Source: Flavobacteriales bacterium (GTDB lineage: Bacteria; Bacteroidota; Bacteroidia; Flavobacteriales; Flavobacteriaceae). Taken from it: a stretch of DNA of 34,100 bases. The DNA is taken from assembly GCA_027066365.1 (NCBI GenBank), contig JAMONV010000050.1, positions 1-34,100 on the forward strand, in the 5' to 3' direction. Both the position numbers and the translations under genes were made by a program. Positions within the stretch are counted from its first letter, which is position 1. The number at the start of each line of letters is the position of its first letter. Positions 1 through 8,100 of the stretch are shown piece by piece. The notes under the pieces were generated by a model. The model was given only the letters and a program-made list of their open reading frames with translations. It was not told where the DNA came from and ran no database searches.

Positions 1-10
1 AAACCACTAA

Positions 11-280
11 TTACACGAATGGACACGAAGAAATTAGTGAAATTTCCACAGGATAAACCTGAAATTCGTGCAATTCGTGAAATTCGTGGCGAAAAAAAAC
101 ATTAATTACACGAATGGACACGAAGAAATTAGTGAAATTTCCACAGGATAAACCTGAAATTCGTGCAATTCGTGAAATTCGTGGCGAAAAAAAACATTAA
201 TTACACGAATGGACACGAAGAAAAAAGAAAAAATTTGTGTAATTCCCACAGGATAAACGTGAAATCCGTGGAAAAATAAC
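11..280. repeat. Three tandem copies of a 95-bp intergenic repeat
   Basis: Two copies (11-105 and 106-200) look identical by eye. A third (201 to about 280) has diverged in its second half. Each unit contains a shorter internal repetition of an AATTCGTG-type octamer (three in a row near the end of the unit) and a CCACAGGATAAAC core. No open frame runs through the array. Dispersed intergenic repeats rich in 'attcgtg' are familiar from Bacteroidota genomes. Their function is unknown to me. The two identical copies imply recent duplication or gene conversion. Confidence 0.9.
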
Positions 281-436
281 ACGAATCATTTGCGAAAAAC
301 CGGCAAACCCGTAAAACACTGACAATAAGACTATTAACCAGTTTTAGTTAGAAGATTATTAAAATTTTTTCATCCCGAATCTTCGAAAATGACGATTTTT
401 TTGTAAATTGTATTCGTCATTTGCGAAAAATCGTCT

Positions 437-727
437 GAAGGCGATCTTTGATATTATTGATTAACAACAAGTTACAATACTACCAAAATAACAATTTTCG
501 AAAATGCAAAAACTGTCCGGTGACCCAGAATTACTTGCGAAATTTTTTTCATGCTAACTTGTTTAAAATCAACAAAATAACATTTTTAATGTACCGAAAT
601 ATACGTTTTGAAAAAATCTTAAAAATGCATTTGCGAAAAAATGCATTGGTTGTTAAAAAACAAGAGAATCAAGTAATTAGAATTAATTTGATTTTTTGTA
701 TATTTGTAACATATTGATAATCAAGGG
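437..727 (+). promoter_or_regulatory. CRISPR leader with promoter-like element
   Basis: This AT-rich non-coding stretch lies before the first CRISPR repeat. The repeat ends in GAAAC and the degenerate repeat is at the far right end, so the leader belongs on this side. A TATATTTG at 699-706 matches the Bacteroidota -7 element TAnnTTTG and would start transcription about 15 nt before repeat 1. I see no clear -33 element. A related string occurs twice, at 446-465 (CTTTGATATTATTGATTAAC) and 702-722 (TTTGTAACATATTGATAATC region), so the leader core may be duplicated. An open frame at 448-717 exists but is AT-driven and has no protein-like features. Confidence 0.6.
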
Positions 728-1486
728 GGCGCCTCCTTCTTACAGCGCAAGCTGACTGAAACAACGTGGGGTTCTCAGTTTCATGCCCGCAATCCGTTAG
801 GCGCCTCCTTCTTACAGCGCAAGCTGACTGAAACAAAGCAAGGATCATCCTTCTCGCAAACTTTGATTTCGGGCGCCTCCTTCTTACAGCGCAAGCTGAC
901 TGAAACAGGTTTTTTAAGGTTTTCAGAACACCTATAACCGGCGCCTCCTTCTTACAGCGCAAGCTGACTGAAACTCTATTTCTATTTCATTTTTATAGAA
1001 ACTTATCCCTTCTGGCGCCTCCTTCTTACAGCGCAAGCTGACTGAAACTGTATATGATTTACCACAATATAAAAAAATAAATGTTACAAATGGCGCCTCC
1101 TTCTTACAGCGCAAGCTGACTGAAACAAATAAGACAAATACATTTTATAGCCAAAATTACAGCGGCGCCTCCTTCTTACAGCGCAAGCTGACTGAAACTT
1201 TAAGTGTGTAGCTAGTTTAGTTAATGAGCGGCTTTTGAGGCGCCTCCTTCTTACAGCGCAAGCTGACTGAAACGGGGTTTCCCTTATTATTTCTTCGACT
1301 CGTTCCGCGGGCGCCTCCTTCTTACAGCGCAAGCTGACTGAAACTTGACAGACTATGAGAAGTCAGAAGTGTTAAATGATGAGGCGCCTCCTTCTTACAG
1401 CGCAAGCTGACTGAAACGTTATGTTCTCCGCCCTATTTTCTGGGCGGTTTAGGCGCCTCCTTCTTACAGCGCAAGCTGACTGAAAA
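728..1486 (+). CRISPR. CRISPR array, 11 repeats of 35 bp, 10 spacers
   Basis: Repeats start at 728, 800, 872, 940, 1014, 1092, 1164, 1239, 1310, 1383 and 1452. All appear identical except the last, whose final base is A instead of C. The base before each repeat varies, which fixes the length at 35. Spacers are 33-43 nt. The repeat begins GGCGCCTCC and ends GACTGAAAC, and it contains CAGC-GCAA-GCTG, a 4-bp stem closed by a GNRA-type tetraloop. The GAAAC end and the degenerate right-hand repeat indicate + strand transcription from a leader on the left. Variable, long spacers and a GAAAC-ending repeat fit type I or III better than II or VI, but no cas gene is present, so the type is not decided. 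Spacers 2, 4 and 10 contain perfect inverted repeats of 6-7 bp. Confidence 0.98.
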
Positions 1487-1943
1487 GAAGCGCTATAACC
1501 GCCGCAACCCAGCCGGTCTTTTTATTTTTCAGTCGGCCGCCCGGCCGGGGTAAACTCACTGCCACCTTGCTTGAAGTTTATCCGATGGATGAGACGGTGA
1601 TTTATTGAGTGAGTGAGGCCATCAGACATTTCAGAATCCCTGCAACTTCCCCAACCGAACTTTAAAAAAAACTTGGAATAGAACGATTGAACCGGCTTTA
1701 AAAATAAATTCATTACGATTTTTCTATTTATTACCAACCAAATAAATAATTTTATATATTTTAATATTTTAGCACGCATCTTAACAACACAAACATTATT
1801 TGTTTACAATATTTTATAAAATCGTATTAACGAATAAATGTTAATTGCCTCGAAATTGACGAAAATTTATTACAAAATCTTTATTTGTTTATTTTTTTAT
1901 TATATTTGCATCAAATTATAAAACCTGCCCAAATTCTCTTGTT
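1487..1943. other. Intergenic region between CRISPR array and sensor kinase
   Basis: No convincing gene here. A minus-strand open frame at 1522-1779 has no recognisable features. The right half (about 1780-1940) is very AT-rich and presumably holds the promoter of the kinase operon. The left part (1487-1660) is more GC-rich and could be remains of older sequence, but I recognise nothing in it. Confidence 0.6.
1901..1908 (+). promoter_or_regulatory. Candidate -7 element for the kinase operon
   Basis: TATATTTG matches the Bacteroidota consensus TAnnTTTG and lies 35 nt before the kinase ATG. No TTG/TTTG is found at the usual 19-21 nt upstream distance (the nearest, at 1884-1887, is too close), so this is a partial match. 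Confidence 0.4.
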
Positions 1944-4037
1944 ATGTCTATATATAAAATAAAAAAAACAGATATTTTCATTCATTTATTGTTTATTTTC
2001 ATTATTTTTCCTTGGAATTTAACAGGGCAATACGTATCTCACCGGGATAGTTTTTCCGGGTTATACAAGCGGGCGTTGCGCCTAAATAATGATTCTTTAA
2101 AGTTAAAATATTTACACTTGCTCGCTCAAGCTTACATGTATGCCAATCCGGACTCGTTAAAGATTTTGTCGGATTCTTTGTTAAGCATGGCGACGTCTTT
2201 ACATAGTGATAAATACACAGGGATTGCGTATAAATTATTGGGAAATTATTATTCCGTTAATTTTCGAATGGACTCCGCTCGATATTATTTCAAAAAATCC
2301 CTTCAATTTTCCGAAAAAGCCGGAGATTCCATGACATTGGCTCTGATTTTGGTAGGTATGGGAAACAGTTATACGGATTACGTCCCGGATTCGGCGCTTT
2401 TTTATTTTAAAAAAGCTCTGGAGATAAATAAATCAATTGATAATCAAGACGTTTTTTTTATCACTTATTACAATTTGGGGGTTTTGATGAATAATCATGA
2501 AAAACCGCAAAAGGCGATGGATTATTTTCTCTTGGCTGCGAAATATGCGGATTCCATTCATTATGTTAAATATCACGGTTACGTCTACAATAACCTTGGT
2601 ATGTTGGTTTTGAATTACTTGAAAGATACGCTCAAAGCCAGGCAATATTTTGAAATAGGTTTAAAAGATTTCGAACAAATAAAGGATTTAAGAGGTCAAA
2701 GCCTGATTTACGAAAGTTTGGCAAATTTTGTTACGGAAAAAGCCATTCATTATTCCCTAAAGGCTTTGGCTTTAAGCAAACAAGTGGGCGATAAGGGAAA
2801 TATTACGGTTTTTTCACATAATATAGGCATGCGTTATTTGGATAGAAACCAACCGGACTCGGCGGAATTTTATTTGAGGCAATCCGTAAGTTTAGCTAAA
2901 AAATATGGTTTCCAAGATCTGCTTTTGCAAAGTTATAGGGAGCTCGGAAGGGCATACATGCTGAAAAAAGAGTGGAAAAAAGCCAAAGAATATCTGGAAA
3001 AAAGTTGGCAATTGGCACAAAAAGACACCGTTTTGGAATATAAAATACAAGCCCTGTATTATTTGTCCGACTGGGCTAAAGCCACTCAAAATTTCAAGCA
3101 GGCTTATGATTATTATACACGAGCCGATTCACTGGAAAGCATCAGGGATTCTCTGGTTAATGTAAAGGCTATCAAGGAAGTGGAAACCCAATACCAAACC
3201 GAAAAAAAAGAGCGCGAAAACCTGCAGTTGAAAAAAGAAAAAGCCGAACAAGCGTTGCTTATCCAAAGGCAAAAGCAACGTAATCGTATGTTGGTTGCCG
3301 CATCGGCCGGAACCTTGTTGCTGAGCGGTGTTTTTATGTTTTTCTGGGTACGCATTCGCCGGAGAAACGCTGAAATTCGTAGACTTCACCGCATTCTTGC
3401 GCATCGCACCAAAGGCTATTTGGAAAAAATCAACGATTTTATCGATTATATCAAGGAATTCATCGAACGGACACAAGCCACACCGGATCAAGTTAAAATC
3501 AAAATCGAGGAGCTCAAAAGCCGTATCATGACCATTATTCGTGCGCATGAACTCATCATGAGCGGGCATGGACGCGACGGAAAAATCAACCTGAACGAAT
3601 ATGTGAATACCCTGGTGAACGAATTGCGTTCCATGCTGAAGGATAAATCCATAGCCATCCGGACGGATATTGCGCCGGACCTGTATTTGGACGGCAATCA
3701 GGTGTTGCCGGTGGGATTGATTGTGGACGAATTTGTGATGAATAGTTCCAAGTATGCTTTCGACAAAAATCACCCGTCGCCGGAGATAAGCATCCGTTCC
3801 TACGAAGAAACCGGGCGGCTGATATTGGAAATGCAAGACAACGGGCGTGGCGGCGATGTAAAAAACATTCAAGGCTCGGGTTTCGGATTGTTGTTGCTCG
3901 AAAAGATTATACATAAGCAATTGAAAGGCAAGATGGAAATAGACGGCACCAAGGGTTTTAGACTGCGGGTGGAAATACCGTTTGTAAAAAATTATACCGA
4001 ACGGACAACAGAACAAACCAAAACACATCCGATATGA
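1944..4037 (+). CDS. TPR-containing sensor histidine kinase
   Basis: A 697-residue membrane sensor kinase that should autophosphorylate on histidine and pass phosphate to the regulator encoded next. An N-terminal hydrophobic stretch (about residues 11-28) looks like a signal peptide. Residues about 35-400 are tetratricopeptide-like helical repeats (recurrent A/L-x-x-Y-F-K-K-A/S patterns), expected to be periplasmic. A coiled coil (about 406-447) precedes one transmembrane helix (about 449-469). The kinase core follows: the likely phosphoacceptor is His487 in LAHRTKGYL, resembling HisKA_2-type dimerisation domains. The ATPase has its N box at Asn600 (EFVMNSSKYAF), a G1 motif from Asp632 (DNGRGG) and a G2 motif at 644 (GSGFGL). 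The stop overlaps the next start by 4 bp (ATGA), so the pair is translationally coupled. This TPR-TM-kinase layout is common in Bacteroidota. The signal sensed is unknown. Confidence 0.9.
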   Translation: MSIYKIKKTDIFIHLLFIFIIFPWNLTGQYVSHRDSFSGLYKRALRLNNDSLKLKYLHLLAQAYMYANPDSLKILSDSLLSMATSLHSDKYTGIAYKLLGNYYSVNFRMDSARYYFKKSLQFSEKAGDSMTLALILVGMGNSYTDYVPDSALFYFKKALEINKSIDNQDVFFITYYNLGVLMNNHEKPQKAMDYFLLAAKYADSIHYVKYHGYVYNNLGMLVLNYLKDTLKARQYFEIGLKDFEQIKDLRGQSLIYESLANFVTEKAIHYSLKALALSKQVGDKGNITVFSHNIGMRYLDRNQPDSAEFYLRQSVSLAKKYGFQDLLLQSYRELGRAYMLKKEWKKAKEYLEKSWQLAQKDTVLEYKIQALYYLSDWAKATQNFKQAYDYYTRADSLESIRDSLVNVKAIKEVETQYQTEKKERENLQLKKEKAEQALLIQRQKQRNRMLVAASAGTLLLSGVFMFFWVRIRRRNAEIRRLHRILAHRTKGYLEKINDFIDYIKEFIERTQATPDQVKIKIEELKSRIMTIIRAHELIMSGHGRDGKINLNEYVNTLVNELRSMLKDKSIAIRTDIAPDLYLDGNQVLPVGLIVDEFVMNSSKYAFDKNHPSPEISIRSYEETGRLILEMQDNGRGGDVKNIQGSGFGLLLLEKIIHKQLKGKMEIDGTKGFRLRVEIPFVKNYTERTTEQTKTHPI

Positions 4038-4927
4038 CAACTTCGCCCAAACAACGCATCATGATTGTGGAAGATGAAATTTCCACTTATGAAAAAATAA
4101 AAAACATTCTAAAAAATGCAGGATATGAAATTTCCGGTTATATCCCTTCGGTGCGGGAAGCTCGCAAGGAAATTCAAAACCGTCGCCCCGATTTGGTTTT
4201 GATCGACATCGTATTGCAAGGAGAAGAAAACGGACACACATTGGCTATGGAGTTGAAACATAAATATTATATTCCCTTTATTTACCTTTCTCGTTATGAT
4301 GACAATCGCAATATCCGGGCGGCGGCCAAATTTAACCCGAAGGCCTTTTTGAGCAAAAAACTAATGTTTTTACTTGAGAAAATTAAAGGACAAAATAAAG
4401 AACGGGACATCAGTCGAACGGAAATCCGTCATGATTTGGTTGCGGATAAGTCCTTAAGCTTCGGGTTTGACGAGATACTTTTGCAAAATATAACCTTGGC
4501 TTTAGCGGAATATAACCGGAACGGCATTCTTGCCTTGTCCGATTACCCGGAGAATTTACGCCAAAAACCCGAAAAGTTTCGTCAAAAATTATTTCGATTT
4601 CATGAAGTCATATTTCTGACAACGAACGATATGGAAGGCCGAACCCTGTCGGAAAATTTTGTTCGATTGGGTCTTGAGCCGGAAGCATTTTGGATTATCA
4701 AAACGTCTTTGAAGAAAATTTACCCTGTATTGCCTCCCTATTTTCAACGCATCAACCGGCATTATATTGTGAATCTTTTGCATCCTTCGGTTCGTATTTT
4801 AAAACACTCGGACAAGAAAAAAACGGTGGTATTGATCAACAACACGGAGGTGCAGGTTTCGTCCACTTATTATAAAGCATTCAAAAAGAAATTGGAAGAC
4901 TATTATGTAGGCGCCCAAATACGGTAA
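4034..4927 (+). CDS. LytTR-family response regulator
   Basis: A 297-residue regulator and the evident partner of the overlapping sensor kinase. The N-terminal receiver domain (about 8-120) has the acidic pair Glu13/Asp14, phosphoacceptor Asp58 in LVLIDIVLQG, Ser86 and Lys108. The C-terminal region (about 190-290) fits a LytTR DNA-binding domain: YFQRINRHYIVNL, then a strand with VVLINNTEVQVSSTYYKAF. The roughly 70-residue middle section (120-190) is unassigned. LytTR regulators bind direct repeats in promoters. No such site is obvious next to this gene, so its targets are unknown. Together with the kinase it forms a two-gene signalling operon. Confidence 0.88.
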   Translation: MTTSPKQRIMIVEDEISTYEKIKNILKNAGYEISGYIPSVREARKEIQNRRPDLVLIDIVLQGEENGHTLAMELKHKYYIPFIYLSRYDDNRNIRAAAKFNPKAFLSKKLMFLLEKIKGQNKERDISRTEIRHDLVADKSLSFGFDEILLQNITLALAEYNRNGILALSDYPENLRQKPEKFRQKLFRFHEVIFLTTNDMEGRTLSENFVRLGLEPEAFWIIKTSLKKIYPVLPPYFQRINRHYIVNLLHPSVRILKHSDKKKTVVLINNTEVQVSSTYYKAFKKKLEDYYVGAQIR

Positions 4928-4984
4928 GCACAGACGGAAGGATTTTTTGACCGTGAAGTGTTCTGCCTTTGCGAATGCGAATTA

Positions 4985-5011
4985 ATACAAATATCCCGGG
5001 GTTTTTTGTAT
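4985..5011. terminator. 27-bp near-palindrome, possible bidirectional terminator
   Basis: The outer arms ATACAAA and TTTGTAT are perfect reverse complements. The centre is CCCGGGG followed by a T run, which can fold into one hairpin with two mismatches. It sits 58 bp after the response regulator stop and about 100 bp before dnaE, a good place to end the two-component operon. The T run lies partly inside the stem, so it is not a textbook intrinsic terminator. Confidence 0.4.
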
Positions 5012-5112
5012 AAAATCAATCAAGCATGGAATGGGTTCCAAAAATTCTGTGTAAATTGAGAACCGGATTTTCATGAAATAAGTTTCTACATCCACCTATA
5101 AATCAGCAAGTT

Positions 5113-8100
5113 ATGTTTTTAATTTTCGATACCGAAACCACAGGCTTGCCCGATGCGGGATATGATTATAAACACACGGAAAAATGGCCGAGAATTGTCC
5201 AATTGGCTTGGCAATTGCATGATGAATACGGTAGGCTTTTGGAAAAGGGCAATGAAGTAATTAAGCCGGAAGGTTTTACCATTCCGTATGCGGCACAGGA
5301 TATTCACGGCATTTCCACGGAATTGGCCGAAAAAATAGGTAAGCCTTTGGAAGAAGTTTTGGATAAATTCTTTAAAGCATGGGACAAGGCGGAATTTATC
5401 GTAGGGCATAATTTGAAATTTGACCTGCAAGTGATAGCCGCCGAACTCTTGCGGAAAGGAAATGACGAAAAATTTCTGTTCGAAAAAAAAATTTTGGATA
5501 CGGCGGCGGAATATACGGCTGAAGTAACCAAAATCGAAAGAGGAAAGGGAAAAACCGGACGTTATAAAATCCCGAAGCTTGAAGAATTATATGCTTTCCT
5601 TTTCAATGAAAATCTGGATTTTGCCCACAATGCATCGGCTGATGTGGAAGCGAATGCACGTGTGTTTTTCGAGCTAATACGCCGGGGAGATTTCCCGCCG
5701 GAATTGATGAACCGGGATAAGGAATATATAAAAGTTTTTCGTGAGTTTAACCCCGAACCAACCGGTTTATACGGCATTCGGCATTACGATTTTCGAACCA
5801 TGTCGGCCGAATTGATACCGGATGCGGACAAAGAAACCGGTCCCCGAAAAAAAATCTCCGTAGAACATTTTTGTCATTTGCATAATTACAGCCTGTATTC
5901 CATGTTACAATCCACCGTCCGGTTGGAAGATTTGGTAAGGAAAGCAATCGAGGAAAAAATGCCCGCCATTGCCTTAACCGACAAGCATTATTTGATGGGC
6001 ATGTTTTATTTCTTTCAATATTTGGAAGATTACAACCAAAAACAACAAAAGGAGGAAAGCCCGCACTTTGTCAAGCCGATAGCAGGCATCGAGCTGTATG
6101 TGGCGGAAGATATGCATGATCGTTCGAGGAAAGATTTCGGACGCCCGGTGGTATTATTGGCCAAGAACAAAACCGGCTATCAAAATTTGGTCAAGCTTAC
6201 TACCATGGCTTCCGTGGAAGGTTTCTATAATAATCCGCGAGTGGATATGGAAGCCATACGCAAACACAGCGAAGGTTTGATGATGCTAACGGGAGGAATG
6301 GACGGGGAAACGGCTCAGTTGATTTTGGAAAAAGGCGAAGATATAGCTTTGGACCGATTGCTACGTTGGAAAGAAATTTTCGGTGACGATTTATATTTGG
6401 AAGTGATGCGTCACGGCTTGGACAAGGAACGTGCAGTGAATGAAATTTACAAGCGTTGGAGCAAAGAATACGGCATCAAGCCGGTAGCCACAAACCATGT
6501 GCATTATTTAACCGAAGAAGAAGCGGAAATCCATGAAATACTCTTGGCCGTAAAAAACGGGAACGTGCTCTCCGATCCCGCAGGCGAAGGCTGGCGATAC
6601 CGGAAGAAATTACCCAACAATCAGTATTATTTTAAGCCGGCCGAAGAAATGGGCGCGCTGTTTGCTGACTGGCCGGAAGCTATTGAAAACATTCATGAAG
6701 TTATCGATAAAGTGGAAGTTTATTCGCTCAAGCGAGAAGTGGCCATGCCACGTTTCGAAGTGCCGGAAGCATTTCGTGTGGAAAGCGATCCCGAGGCTTC
6801 CGAAAAGGCTTATTTGCGTCACTTGGTGGAGGAAGGAGCCAAGCGGCGATGGAAAACAATCACGCCGGCGATTCGCAAGCGCTTGGATTATGAATTGGAT
6901 GTTATCGAAAAGCTGGGATTTGTGGGTTATTTCCTTATTGTTCAAGACGTGATGAACAAAGCCCGGGAGATGGGCGTATTTGTAGGAGCGGGACGAGGTT
7001 CGGCAGCCGGGTCGGCGGTGTCTTACACGCTGAATATTACGAACGTAGACCCCATCAAGTATGATTTACTATTCGAGCGATTCCTTAATCCCGACCGCAA
7101 AAGCCTGCCCGATATCGATATGGATTTTGACGATATAGGCCGGTCTAAAGTGGCCGAATATGTCGTGCAAAAATACGGTGAAGACAAGGTGGCACATATT
7201 ACCACCTACGGCATTATTAAAGCCAAAACGGCCATTCGGGATACTTTTCGCGTGCTGGAGCTCCCTTTGGATGAAGCCAACCGCTTGGCTAAACTAGCCC
7301 CTTCGGATAAATTGACTTTGAAAGAAATTTTAGAACTTTCCCCTGCCGAAATCAGGCAATCCAAAGTCCAACCCAAAGAATTGCCCGGCGTATTGAAGTT
7401 GAAGGAAATCGTTGAAAACGACCCTAAAATCCGTGAAGTAATTGCGAAGGCTTCGCAGTTGGAAGGCTCCATCAGACAACCGGGAGTCCATGCCGCCGGC
7501 TTTATCATTTCGCCGATAAAGATCGACGAAATCATGCCTTTGTATAAATCCCGGAAAGCCAAGGATGAATTGCTTATCACGCAATACGATAAAGACGTGG
7601 TGGAACTGGCGGGTTTGATTAAAATGGATTTTTTGGGAATTCGCACCCTCAGTATCGTTAAGGATGCACTCCGATTAATCAAAGAACGACACGGCGTGAA
7701 TATCGATATAGATGCTTTGCCTTTGGACGATTCCAAAACTTACGAATTGTTTCAACGCGGATTGACCGTTGGGATTTTCCAGTTCGAATCCGCCGGCATG
7801 CGAAAATACCTCAAGCAACTCAAGCCCACCGAATTTGAAGATTTGGTGGCGATGGTGGCGCTTTACCGGCCGGGGCCGATGGAAAAAATACCCAATTATA
7901 TCAACCGGAAATTCGGGCTGGAGCCGGTTACTTACGATTTGCCCGAAATGGAAGAATACCTGAAATCCAGCTATGGCATCACCATTTATCAGGAACAGGT
8001 AATGTTGTTATCCCAAAAATTGGCCGGTTTTACGGGTGGCGAAGCCGATAATTTGCGCAAAGCCATGGGCAAAAAGAAAAAAGCAGAGCTGGATAAATTG

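Noticed and set aside
448-717. 89-aa plus-strand frame before the array
   Set aside because: Lies in the AT-rich leader; N/K/I-rich with no domain, promoter or conserved pattern.
669-1332. Three minus-strand open frames with repeated FQSACAVRRRR peptide
   Set aside because: They are translations of the CRISPR repeat and spacers.
728-1486. Spacer targeting the resident prophage
   Set aside because: By eye no spacer matches the prophage sequence on either strand; a computed search would be needed to be sure.
1522-1779. 85-aa minus-strand frame
   Set aside because: No protein-like features; spans a composition change in intergenic DNA.
3129-4040. 303-aa minus-strand frame
   Set aside because: Antisense to the well-supported histidine kinase; phenylalanine-rich shadow.
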